64,000 nt of DNA, taken from assembly GCF_036885195.1 (NCBI RefSeq), contig NZ_CP133656.1, positions 868,001 through 932,000 of the forward strand, in the 5' to 3' direction. This stretch comes from Pectobacterium cacticida. GTDB taxonomy: Bacteria > Pseudomonadota > Gammaproteobacteria > Enterobacterales > Enterobacteriaceae. Below, one piece after another: positions 27,961 through 36,015 of the stretch; the first letter of the stretch is position 1; every line of letters begins with the position of its first letter. Under the pieces are notes generated by a model. It did not search any database and was not told the origin of the DNA. It saw only the letters and a list, made by a program, of their open reading frames with translations. Position numbers and translations under genes: made by a program.

Positions 27961-30513
27961 CTTAAGCTGATAAAGCCAATCCAGCGCCTGACGCGGTGTG
28001 AGCGAATCAGGGTCAATCGCTTCCAGCGCCTCAATGGCCGGTGGCGGATCATCATTGCCCAGCAATGCCAACTGCGCACCATCAACATGGCTGGATGATG
28101 CATGATTCGATAATGCTTCCAACTCCCTTAGCTTCTGGCGCGCTCGCTTGATTACCTCTTTCGGAACGCCAGCCAGCGCGGCGACGGCAAGACCGTAACT
28201 TTTGCTGGCTGCGCCATCTTGTACGCTGTGCATAAAGGCAATGGTATCGTTATGCTCGCGGGCATCTAAATGGACATTGACCACCCCTTCCATTTTTTCC
28301 GGCAGGGTAGTGAGTTCAAAGTAATGCGTTGCAAAGAGCGTCATCGCTTTAATACGATTCGCCAGGTTCTCAGCACAGGCCCATGCCAGCGACAACCCAT
28401 CATAAGTCGAGGTTCCTCGACCGATCTCATCCATCAATACCAGACTGTTTTCCGTGGCATTGTGCAGGATATTCGCCGTTTCCGTCATCTCCACCATAAA
28501 GGTGGAGCGGCCCGAAGCCAGATCGTCTGCCGCACCCACGCGGGTAAAAATGCGATCGATCGGGCCAATAACGGCCTGATCCGCAGGGACAAAACAGCCG
28601 ATATGCGCCATTAACACAATCAGTGCGGCCTGACGCATATAGGTGCTTTTCCCGCCCATATTGGGACCAGTGATAATCAGCATGCGACGCTGTGGCGACA
28701 GCGATAACGGATTTGAGATAAATGGCTCATGCAGTACCTGCTCAACGACGGGATGACGCCCCCCCGCGATCTTGATACCGGGTTTATCACTCAGCGTGGG
28801 GCAAACATAGTTCAGCGTATCGGCACGTTCAGCTAAATTCGTCAGAACATCCAGTTCGGCCAGCGCGGCCGCGCTTTGCTGAAGTTCGGCAAGGTGAGGC
28901 AAGAGCAGATCGAACAATTCGTCATAGAGCGCTTTCTCCAGCGCGAGCGCTTTGCCTTTTGATGTCAGAACCTTATCCTCGTACTCTTTTAACTCCGGGA
29001 TAATATAGCGCTCGGCATTTTTCAGCGTCTGACGGCGGACATAGTGGATCGGCACCAGATGACTCTGACCACGGCTAACCTGAATGTAATAGCCGTGTAC
29101 GCCATTAAAGCCGACTTTTAGCGTATCGATTCCCAGTTTTTCGCGTTCGCGAATCTCCAGCCGATCGAGATAATCGCTGGCGCCATCGGCTAGTGAGCGC
29201 CACTCATCCAATTCCGCATGGTAGCCCGGTGCGATAACGCCGCCATCTCGAACCAGCACAGGCGGTGTTTCGACAATCGCCCGCTCCAGTAAATCGCGGA
29301 GTTCATCAAATTGCCCGATCAGACTGACCAGACGGCGAACGGCATCACTGTCGAGTGATGAAAGTTGTTCACGAATATCGGGAAATTGTTGGAAAGCATG
29401 GCGCATGCGCGCCAGATCGCGAGGGCGTGCCGTGCGTAATGCGAGACGCGCTAGAATGCGTTCAAGATCGCCAACCTGACGCAGTGAGGGTTGCAATGTC
29501 GGCGCAATATCTTGTAATGCGCTAATAGCCTGTTGGCGCTGTTTGAGTACCTCAATATCGCGGCTAGGCATATGAATCCAGCGCTTCAGCATCCGGCTGC
29601 CCATTGCCGTCACGGTACAATCCAACACGGCAGCCAGCGTATTTTCTGTTCCGCCAGATAAATTCTGCGTCAGTTCAAGGTTACGCCGAGTGGCGGCATC
29701 CATGATAATGCCATCCTGCTGACGTTCCATCGTCATTCCGTGAATATGTGGCAGCGAGGTACGCTGCGTATCTTTCGCGTACTGCAACAGACATCCGGCG
29801 GCCCGCAGCGCAAGCGTCGCCTGTTCTACGCCGAAACCGGTTAAATCGCGGGTGCCAAATTGCATGTTGAGCTGCTGGCGCGCGGTATCTAATTCAAATT
29901 CCCATAGTGGACGACGGCGCAGCCCATGGCGATTTTCGATCAAATCCATGGAGTCAAAGGACTCAGGATAGAGCAATTCTGCTGGATTGGTACGCTGTAA
30001 TTCAGCCGCCATCGTTTCCCGATCGGCAGGTTCACTGACACGGAAGCGCCCAGAGCTAATATCCAGCGTGGCATAACCAAAACCTCGCCCATCCTGCCAG
30101 ATTGCCGCCAACAAATTATCCTGCTTTTCTTGCAACAGCGCTTCGTCGCTGATGGTGCCTGGCGTAACAATGCGAACGACTTTACGTTCAACCGGGCCTT
30201 TGCTGGTGGCTGGATCGCCGATTTGTTCACAAATCGCGACGGATTCACCCATTTGCACCAGTCTGGCAAGATAATTCTCGACGGCATGATGAGGCACGCC
30301 AGCCATGGGGATTGGCTCACCCGCTGAGGCGCCCCGCTTGGTTAGCGAAATATCCAGCAACTGGGAAGCCCGCTTAGCATCGTCATAGAACAGTTCATAA
30401 AAATCGCCCATACGATAAAACAGCAGAATTTCCGGATGTTCCGCCTTTAGTTTAAGGTACTGCTGCATCATCGGCGTGTGGGCGGCGAAGTCCTTGTCTG
30501 TGGCTTCATTCAT
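27937..30513 (-). CDS. mutS: DNA mismatch repair protein MutS with IS-derived C-terminus
   Basis: Recognises mismatches and loops, then recruits MutL. The 858-residue protein has the mismatch-contacting motif LLFYRMGDFYELFYDDA near residue 33, the clamp and lever domains, and the ATPase with Walker A GPNMGGKSTYMRQ near 615 and a Walker B-type LVLMDEIGRGTSTYDG. After ...LDWLYQLK the coding sequence crosses into the IS481 end and finishes CISSDLI; without the insertion it would end KML. Only about three native residues are lost, so the protein is probably functional. The gene is convergent with nlpE. Confidence 0.96.
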   Translation of the reverse strand: MNEATDKDFAAHTPMMQQYLKLKAEHPEILLFYRMGDFYELFYDDAKRASQLLDISLTKRGASAGEPIPMAGVPHHAVENYLARLVQMGESVAICEQIGDPATSKGPVERKVVRIVTPGTISDEALLQEKQDNLLAAIWQDGRGFGYATLDISSGRFRVSEPADRETMAAELQRTNPAELLYPESFDSMDLIENRHGLRRRPLWEFELDTARQQLNMQFGTRDLTGFGVEQATLALRAAGCLLQYAKDTQRTSLPHIHGMTMERQQDGIIMDAATRRNLELTQNLSGGTENTLAAVLDCTVTAMGSRMLKRWIHMPSRDIEVLKQRQQAISALQDIAPTLQPSLRQVGDLERILARLALRTARPRDLARMRHAFQQFPDIREQLSSLDSDAVRRLVSLIGQFDELRDLLERAIVETPPVLVRDGGVIAPGYHAELDEWRSLADGASDYLDRLEIREREKLGIDTLKVGFNGVHGYYIQVSRGQSHLVPIHYVRRQTLKNAERYIIPELKEYEDKVLTSKGKALALEKALYDELFDLLLPHLAELQQSAAALAELDVLTNLAERADTLNYVCPTLSDKPGIKIAGGRHPVVEQVLHEPFISNPLSLSPQRRMLIITGPNMGGKSTYMRQAALIVLMAHIGCFVPADQAVIGPIDRIFTRVGAADDLASGRSTFMVEMTETANILHNATENSLVLMDEIGRGTSTYDGLSLAWACAENLANRIKAMTLFATHYFELTTLPEKMEGVVNVHLDAREHNDTIAFMHSVQDGAASKSYGLAVAALAGVPKEVIKRARQKLRELEALSNHASSSHVDGAQLALLGNDDPPPAIEALEAIDPDSLTPRQALDWLYQLKCISSDLI
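27961..27967 (+). repeat. Right 7-bp target-site duplication of the IS481 element
   Basis: CTTAAGC, an exact copy of 26753-26759. On the minus strand it encodes the last native Leu-Lys of MutS. Confidence 0.9.
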
Positions 30514-30548
30514 ATTGATTTTACTCGGTTTTTACTCTATCTGTTAAC

Positions 30549-30587
30549 TCAGGTGGCCGTTTATAAAACCGTCAAAAAACCACCTGA
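30549..30587 (+). repeat. Inverted repeat upstream of mutS
   Basis: TCAGGTGG at 30549-30556 pairs perfectly with CCACCTGA at 30580-30587 around a 23-base AT-rich loop, just upstream of the mutS start. It may be an operator or an old island end; nothing in the sequence decides between these. Confidence 0.4.
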
Positions 30588-30741
30588 ATCCATAAATTTG
30601 TATACTAACTAGATGAGATATCATCCTTTCCGATTGATATTAGGGCTACATCGATGAAATGACACTTGATAAGTACATTATAATCAATAGGGTAGTTAGT
30701 AATGTGAAATAGCTTTCGCTCCCGAAGGGCGCATCATCTAT

Positions 30742-32107
30742 GCTCCTAACCCAGGGCGAAAACCTTATTTTATCACCGATAACCACCGCGATTCACCGTA
30801 GGCTTTGGGTAAAAATCAGTGCCACGAAAAAACCTACATCATCCAGCGCCGCGTGGATTCCGGCCAACGAACGGCAACCGGAGGCAAAGCACCACAGGAA
30901 GTTATCAGAGCCACGATTGGAAATGTATCTGATTTTGCCAATATCGATCAGGCACGCGAAACGGTTCGCAACTTTGCCCAGACGATGAAGCAAACGACGC
31001 GCAACCTGTCCGAATGCTATCATAAAAGAAATCAATGTTGCCGAACTGACGATGAGTGAAGTGTTCGCTGAATATCGTAATCACCTGTCAGGAAGAACCA
31101 TACCAGCTAAACTCAATCCCCTTTATGTGCTGAACAAAGCTGAAAACCGTTTGAAGGAATGGGAAAGCCTGCGGGTAAAAGACCTGTCGGGCAATGAGAT
31201 TTTACGTAAGTTTGATGAGATTGCGTCAAGGGCCAGAACAGCGGCCGAACAGACCTTTCGCTGGGCGAATGTTTCCGTCCAACATGCTATCGAAATCGAA
31301 GCGATTAATGCCCAGACACAGCAACGGCAAGCGTCCCTGACCTACAACCCTTTTACCATCCTGAAAGTGCAGAAAAAATACCGCACCCGCTCTGAACTGG
31401 AAGACAGTTATCGGGCAAAAGGGGTGAGGAACCCGTTATCACCTAAAGATACGCTGGGATGCTTTCTGACGGCATTACACAACAAGCGAAGCTTCAACCG
31501 TATCGGTTGTGATTATTTGCTTCTGACGGTGCTTTTAGGGGCGAGAAAGGAAGAAACCGCATCATTGTGCTGGCGGGAGATGCTGACCGATGAAGAAGTC
31601 AGAACGACGAGCTATGTCGATTTAGAGAAAGGATTTATCCGTTTCTATGATACGAAAAACCGCAATGACCACGAGCTTCCGATTTGTGATGCGGTGAAGC
31701 GTATCCTTGAAGACAGACGAGATATTGTATTTTACGAAGAGAAATCCCCAAAGAGACAACGCTGGGTTTTCCCTGTCCGTTCGACAAGAAGTAAAATCGG
31801 TCATTATTCTGACAGTAAAAGCCTGCGGGAATATCTGTGTAAGGATGCAGGGATTATCAAACTCGGAATGCATGACCTGCGCAGAACCTTCGGACGTGTC
31901 GCGGAAGAACTGACTTCCTATGCAGTGGTAAAACGTCTGCTTAACCATCGCAACACCACCGATCCCACAGAGCGTTATGCCGATCCAGATCAAGAGCGCA
32001 TTTTTGAAGCGTTGCAACGGATTGAGCTACATATGCTGATGACTGCGCCTAAACTCTATAATTCGCTGTTGGCGTCGGCTAAATATCCACCGCTGCCTGT
32101 TGACTAG
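30742..32107 (+). pseudogene. Decayed tyrosine-recombinase integrase (intact catalytic C-terminal part from 31052)
   Basis: The first part reads APNPGRKPYFITDNHRDSP in one frame, hits a TAG near 30799, passes small deletions, and resumes as KTYIIQRRVD and VIRATIGNVSDF before shifting frame again near 31000-31020. From 31052 a 351-codon frame is open and has the tyrosine recombinase residues: Arg in LLGARKEETASL, HxxR in MHDLRRTFGR, and a candidate catalytic Tyr in TERYADPD. It resembles island or prophage integrases. Full-length activity is unlikely; whether the C-terminal part is expressed is unknown. No tRNA target is visible next to it. Confidence 0.85.
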
Positions 32108-32136
32108 TTTGTGAACAGGGTTATACTATGTATAAC
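32100..32136 (+). promoter_or_regulatory. Promoter and palindromic operator of the toxin-antitoxin pair
   Basis: TTGACT at 32100-32105 and TATACT at 32122-32127 are separated by 16 bases, close to the sigma-70 consensus. The palindrome GTTATAC-TAT-GTATAAC at 32120-32136 covers the -10 box, the position expected for an autorepressing antitoxin operator. The -35 overlaps the integrase stop codon. The antitoxin gene starts 23 bases beyond the palindrome, after GACGGAGAG. Confidence 0.7.
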
Positions 32137-32158
32137 TTAATTTGACGGAGAGCGCGCG

Positions 32159-32473
32159 ATGAAAAAAAACACAATGCAGTTCAACAATTCAGCTTTAGCT
32201 GATATTGAAATGAAAAAATGGGGAAACAGTTTAGGCACAATTTGGCCCAGTTTTATTGTAAAAAAATATAATTTAGATGAGGGGACACAATTAAGCATTA
32301 GCGTAGATAACGAAAATGAAGATGAACTTCGAATCGTTTTTTCCAAAAAGAAAAAAGGAAGAAAGGTTCCTAAGTATTCACTTGATCAGCTTTTAGCTGA
32401 ATGTGATCCAAATGCTCCCTCTGTCGGAGACATGTGGGAAGGTTTAGAACCATCAGGTAAGGAAATTTATTAA
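32159..32473 (+). CDS. MazE/PemI/ChpS-like antitoxin
   Basis: A 104-residue protein with an AbrB/MazE-type swapped-hairpin DNA-binding motif (MKKWGNSLGTIWPSFIVKKY, then LDEGTQLSI). Its acidic C-terminal tail (YSLDQLLAECDPNAPS, then GKEIY) is the part that wraps MazF toxins. The coding sequence is notably AT-rich compared with the core genes, suggesting transfer. Its stop overlaps the toxin ATG (TAATG), typical of MazEF/PemIK operons. It probably represses the operon through the palindrome over its promoter. Confidence 0.88.
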   Translation: MKKNTMQFNNSALADIEMKKWGNSLGTIWPSFIVKKYNLDEGTQLSISVDNENEDELRIVFSKKKKGRKVPKYSLDQLLAECDPNAPSVGDMWEGLEPSGKEIY

Positions 32474-32874
32474 TGCCACCGAAAAAAGGAACCAGTAAGT
32501 TTAAGCGTGGGCAAATTTGGAATATTGATTTATCACCAACACGAGGTCATGAGATTAGGACAGGGGTAAAAGATAACACTCGACCTTGTTTGATATTATC
32601 ACCCTCTAATGTTAACAAGATAGGTATGGTTTTTATTGCCCCAATTACGCAAGGCGCATCAGATATTGCAAGTGAAGAAGGATTTCTTGTTACATTATCT
32701 GGTGCAGGCACAAAAACAGCGGGTAAAATTGTTTTAAATCAATCACGATTTTTAGATATTAAAGATCGTGTTAGCTCTTCCTCACCAGTTGAAAAAGTTG
32801 ACGATTATATTGTTGAGGAATGTCTGGGTAAGTTAAATGCTATCCTTGATTTAGAACTTGAAGAAGAAGATTAG
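32473..32874 (+). CDS. MazF/PemK-like endoribonuclease toxin
   Basis: A 133-residue PemK/MazF-family toxin, expected to cleave mRNA at short motifs. Features are the RGQIWNIDLSPTRGHEI strand, the RPCLILSPSNVN segment, IAPIT and GKIVLNQSRFLDIKDRV. The Arg of SPTRGHE and the conserved acidic and Thr/Ser positions suggest an intact active site. The C-terminus is acidic (LDLELEEED), longer than in classical MazF. Cleavage specificity cannot be read from sequence. It is the best-preserved module of a decayed island. Confidence 0.88.
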   Translation: MPPKKGTSKFKRGQIWNIDLSPTRGHEIRTGVKDNTRPCLILSPSNVNKIGMVFIAPITQGASDIASEEGFLVTLSGAGTKTAGKIVLNQSRFLDIKDRVSSSSPVEKVDDYIVEECLGKLNAILDLELEEED

Positions 32875-32899
32875 AAATAATCTTATTTGGATATGAAAC

Positions 32900-33058
32900 A
32901 TGTCAACTATCGAAACATTACGAGAGCTTTCTGAGGTCTGGAGTTTGTTTGGTGAAATGCCTGATGACACGACATTGGGTGTTGATTTGGCAGCGCTCTA
33001 TCTGGGGATCAGCGTTAAAACACTGGCACGATATAGGCAGAACGGAGATGGCCCGTAA
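32900..33058 (+). pseudogene. Helix-turn-helix (excisionase/AlpA-like) gene truncated by IS66
   Basis: Fifty-two codons beginning MSTIETLRELSEVWSLFG run into the left end of the IS66 element, whose GTAA supplies the stop. The part VDLAALYLGISVKTLARYRQ looks like a winged-helix/HTH domain of the excisionase-regulator type, where target-recognition sequence would follow. The missing half does not continue past the right end of IS66, so that DNA is lost. Next to an integrase, an excisionase or island regulator is a reasonable guess. Confidence 0.6.
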
Positions 33059-33112
33059 GCGAACGGCGCACTCGCGTTGTGTGATTAAAATAATGTAATA
33101 AGCTTACGGGGG

Positions 33113-34645
33113 TTAGCAGAAGCGGTTTTCGGCGTAAGGTAATAACTCATTGAGTCTGTTGTTGGGCCAGCTCGGTAAGCGGGTCAACACATCCCGCAAC
33201 CAGATATACGGGTCGTGGCCGTTGAGTTTCGCGGTTTCCAGCAGACTCAGGATAGACGCCATCCTTTGTCCGGCACGCAACGACCCGGCAAAAAGCCAGT
33301 TCTTGCGGCCTACGGCCACCGGGCGGAGGCTGTTTTCAGTGCGGTTATTGTCGATAGGCACCCGGCCATCATCCAGGTAGCGCAGCAACGCCGTCCAGCG
33401 CTTCAAGGTATAATCCAGCGCCTTACGCAGCCCAGAGTTCGGGGCCGTTTGCGTTTGTTGCAACAACAACCACGAGTGGAAGACCGCCAGTCGGGGTTTC
33501 GCATAGCGCTGTCGCCACTGGCGCCTTTTATCTGCGGACCGGTGTTTGATTTTGCGCTCGAGTTTGTACAGCTCGCGGATGGTGTCCAGAGCCAGCCTGG
33601 CGACCGGGCTTTTGTTGGCGGTGAACAGCGCGAAGAACTTGCGCCGGGCGTGTGCCCAGCAGCCGGCCTCAAGGGCCTGACCACGGTCAAACAACGCCTG
33701 GTAACCCGCATATCCATCCACTACCAGGGTGCCGCGCCAGCCCTCAAGCACATCACGGGCATAGTGGCCACTGCGCCCCGGCTGGCAGTCATAAAGCACT
33801 ATCGCCCGGTCAGCCCCCCGGGCGGTGATATAAGCCCACAGGTAACCGCGCCGGGTTTTGCCCTTGCCGGGGTCGAGGATAGACAGCGGGGTTTCGTCGG
33901 CCTGCAGAACCGGGTGTTGCAACAGGTCGTGATGGAGCGCGTCGGCCAGCGGTTTGAGCGCGGAGCCAACCGCGCCGAACCAGCCCGCCAGGGTACGGCG
34001 AGGCAGGTCGACACCGCTGCGTTGATATATCGCCTGCTGACGGTAGAGCGGCAGGTGGTCAAGGCTCTTGGCACATACCACCTGCGCCAGTAGCCCCGGG
34101 CCGGGCAGACCTTTTTCAATCAGTTGTGCCGGTAACGGTTCGCTAACCACGGTCTCGCAGTGTTCACAACTGAACTGCGGGCGAACATGGCGATGCACGA
34201 TGAAGCGGGCCGGCACATATTCCAGCCGTTCGCTGATTTCATCACGGATGAAGCGCAGGGGATGACCACAGTCCGGGCAGCTATCGGACGCCGGGGCCAG
34301 ACGGACCTCCTCCCGGGGCAGTTCAGGCGGCAGAGCCTGGCGTTTGGCGACCTGCTGTTTTGGGGCGTTCGGCGCAGGTAACAGTGCAACCAGTTGCTGT
34401 TCGATATCGGCGACATCGGCTTCGATATCTTCATCGAACAGTCCGCGCTGTTCCCCCTGGAAGGCTTCGCTTTTTCGGCCAAAACGCCAGTGACGGGCAT
34501 TTTTCAGCGCCTCTTCGAGTTGCTGGATATAGCCTGCCTGGGAGTGGTTTCGCTGCGTCTGCCGCTCAAGGTCCGCGAGTAATTTCAACGCCAGGGAGCG
34601 CAGTTCATCGGGGTTTTGTGAGGTCAGCAGCGAGTCGATATCCAT
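33113..34645 (-). CDS. tnpC: IS66 transposase TnpC
   Basis: A 510-residue DDE transposase of IS66 elements: N-terminal leucine-zipper-like helix, a zinc-binding domain (SCPDCGHPLRF and SCEHCETVV), and a catalytic core with LQADETPLSIL, TLVVDGYAGYQ and the C-terminal DNNRTENSLRPVAVGRKNW. It appears complete. A 292-codon open frame on the opposite strand is its shadow. Confidence 0.93.
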   Translation of the reverse strand: MDIDSLLTSQNPDELRSLALKLLADLERQTQRNHSQAGYIQQLEEALKNARHWRFGRKSEAFQGEQRGLFDEDIEADVADIEQQLVALLPAPNAPKQQVAKRQALPPELPREEVRLAPASDSCPDCGHPLRFIRDEISERLEYVPARFIVHRHVRPQFSCEHCETVVSEPLPAQLIEKGLPGPGLLAQVVCAKSLDHLPLYRQQAIYQRSGVDLPRRTLAGWFGAVGSALKPLADALHHDLLQHPVLQADETPLSILDPGKGKTRRGYLWAYITARGADRAIVLYDCQPGRSGHYARDVLEGWRGTLVVDGYAGYQALFDRGQALEAGCWAHARRKFFALFTANKSPVARLALDTIRELYKLERKIKHRSADKRRQWRQRYAKPRLAVFHSWLLLQQTQTAPNSGLRKALDYTLKRWTALLRYLDDGRVPIDNNRTENSLRPVAVGRKNWLFAGSLRAGQRMASILSLLETAKLNGHDPYIWLRDVLTRLPSWPNNRLNELLPYAENRFC

Positions 34646-34711
34646 GCAGGGATTTTATCAAAACAGAGATTTATTGTCATTTAAAATCAATGCATTAATT
34701 CACATTCATTT

Positions 34712-35047
34712 TTATTTCCATTGCGTTAAATCCAGGCCGTCTACCCGTTTCCAGTCGATGCCTTTTATCAGCCAGTCGAACTGTTCGGGCAACAACATCC
34801 AGGCGACATCCCCCTGTTTCGGCCAGATAAAATGGCCCTGATGAAGACGGCGAAGACACAGCCAGACACCGTGTTTGTCCCAGCGAAGGACTTTGATACG
34901 CGAGCGCGCCTTGTTGCAGAAGACAAAAGCGGCTTCCCCTTGCCAGGGTTAGTGCAGGTGGTCGGTAATGTATTGGGTCAGGGTATCGATACCCCGGCGC
35001 ATATCGACTGGCTCGCGCGCCAGCCAGATGTGTTGCGGCGTTAACAC
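34712..35047 (-). pseudogene. tnpB: IS66 TnpB, interrupted by a nonsense codon
   Basis: Reading from GTG at 35047, codons 1-32 encode MLTPQHIWLAREPVDMRRGI and TLTQYITDHLH. Codon 33 is TAA (complement at 34949-34951), and the same frame continues PWQGEAAFVFCNKARSRIKV to a natural stop at 34712-34714. The continuation is typical TnpB, so a single C-to-T change of a glutamine codon is the simplest explanation. TnpB is needed for efficient IS66 transposition, so this copy is likely immobile without help. It overlaps tnpA by 7 bases. Confidence 0.85.
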
Positions 35048-35337
35048 AGGGACAAGGCCTGCATCACGGCCCGTAGTTGGGCGGGAAGACAACTGACCGA
35101 ACTGCCGTTGGGGAGGTTGAGCATCACCGTGTCGGCGTTGTAATTTCCCGGCATAACCCGGCGCGCAGGAATAAATGCGGCGGGGACGGCGGCATCATCG
35201 TGATGATGTTTTAGCCAGTAATAAAATGTCGCCACATTGATATCCTGTTGCTGGCAATATTGTTGTTTAGTTAAACCACTCTGTTGCCAGGCGTCGAGAT
35301 GCTGTTGCCGTTCACGGTGAGAATAGCGTTTTGCCAT
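35041..35337 (-). CDS. tnpA: IS66 accessory protein TnpA
   Basis: A 98-residue protein starting MAKRYSHRERQQHLDAWQQS, with the HTH-like stretch LTKQQYCQQQDINVATFYYW shared with IS66 TnpA and IS3 OrfA proteins. It is the first gene of the element and overlaps the tnpB start (GTGTTAA), suggesting translational coupling. Confidence 0.85.
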   Translation of the reverse strand: MAKRYSHRERQQHLDAWQQSGLTKQQYCQQQDINVATFYYWLKHHHDDAAVPAAFIPARRVMPGNYNADTVMLNLPNGSSVSCLPAQLRAVMQALSLC

Positions 35338-35460
35338 ATTTTACCTCAGGTTCGTTGTATTGAATGAGGGCAGCATGTGGCAGCAGAGTTTTGTTAACAA
35401 TATGAGTTCACCGGACGCTTACATTACATCTTGTTTGTATCACGTTTATCTTGGAGAGAT

Positions 35461-35610
35461 ATGTTAATACCTTTCCTTTTGCCACTATGTTTCGCTATTT
35501 ATGATTATTATGAATATCGTATTGTAATAAATAGTATTAAGTTTTTTATGCTTATTTATGGAATTATGTTGTTATGCGTTTTTAAATCAAAGGGGGATTT
35601 TTTAAGGTAA
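35461..35610 (+). CDS. Possible 49-residue small membrane protein
   Basis: ATG at 35461 is preceded by TTGGAGAG, a plausible ribosome site, and the frame runs 49 codons. The predicted protein has two hydrophobic stretches (LIPFLLPLCFAIY and FFMLIYGIMLLCVF) with a short acidic/tyrosine-rich turn between them and a basic tail (KSKGD). That is the shape of a small two-helix membrane protein. I recognise no family. It is very AT-rich and could be chance, though hydrophobic segments do not need codon bias to look real. Confidence 0.35.
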   Translation: MLIPFLLPLCFAIYDYYEYRIVINSIKFFMLIYGIMLLCVFKSKGDFLR

Positions 35611-35696
35611 AAATGATAACAATAGCTAAATTAATGTTTCTCAGAATTAGTGTGATTTTAAATCACCAAAAAAATATTTAAAATAGGAACGATTAT

Positions 35697-35730
35697 AGAA
35701 ATAGCAATTTGGTGAGGCATTGCTATTTCT
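35697..35730 (+). repeat. Perfect 12-bp inverted repeat
   Basis: AGAAATAGCAAT at 35697-35708 pairs with ATTGCTATTTCT at 35719-35730 around a 10-base loop; ATTGCTATTT recurs at 35736-35745. There is no T tail. It could be a hairpin terminator for the small ORF upstream or a protein site. Confidence 0.6.
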
Positions 35731-35874
35731 AATTGATTGCTATTTGTCACCTAGTAGATAGTTTTCGTTTGAGAAGAATGTTCTTGGAATATGTCAAAGG
35801 GATATACTTGTGTGATGCTATTGGATTAATCACCTCACCGCCGTAGCCCCCATTGATATCACTTCTATGTACTT

Positions 35875-36015
35875 TTATTTTTTTAGCTCATTAAGGTGTT
35901 CCATAAGGTGTTCCAGAACCGTTAAACGTTCTTCGCACACATCCCTACCCCCTGCTTTTCGCAGAACTTTAAGTCGGTGGCCGTTTTGTGATCTATATTG
36001 CAGTACGTAATTAAA
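35875..36015 (-). pseudogene. Remnant open frame with tandem 12-bp duplication
   Basis: Forty-six sense codons are open on the minus strand between an upstream TGA and a TAA, reading YVLQYRSQNGHRLKVLRKAG, then RDVCEERLTVLEHL and MEHLNELKK. It has no ATG, GTG or TTG start, so it looks like the 3' end of a disrupted gene. The duplicated 12-mer (35892-35903 and 35904-35915) encodes the repeated EHL. I do not recognise the family. Confidence 0.35.
35892..35915 (+). repeat. Tandem duplication of a 12-mer
   Basis: TAAGGTGTTCCA occurs twice in direct succession. In the minus-strand open frame that covers it, the duplication is in phase and adds four residues. Confidence 0.8.

Larger units (their letters stand above)
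33055..35422 (-). mobile_element. IS66-family element (2368 bp) with tnpA, broken tnpB and tnpC
   Basis: Both ends start GTAAGCG when read inward and share further matches (GG, ACTC, TTG), as IS66 inverted repeats do. Inside lie three minus-strand genes in the order tnpA, tnpB, tnpC. The flanking 8-mers differ (GATGGCCC on the left, ATTACATC on the right), so the usual target duplication is missing, pointing to an adjacent deletion or recombination after insertion. tnpB carries a nonsense codon. Confidence 0.9.

Noticed and set aside
33215..34093. 292-codon open frame on the plus strand
   Set aside because: It lies wholly opposite IS66 tnpC, whose domains and motifs are clear; a shadow of a GC-rich gene.
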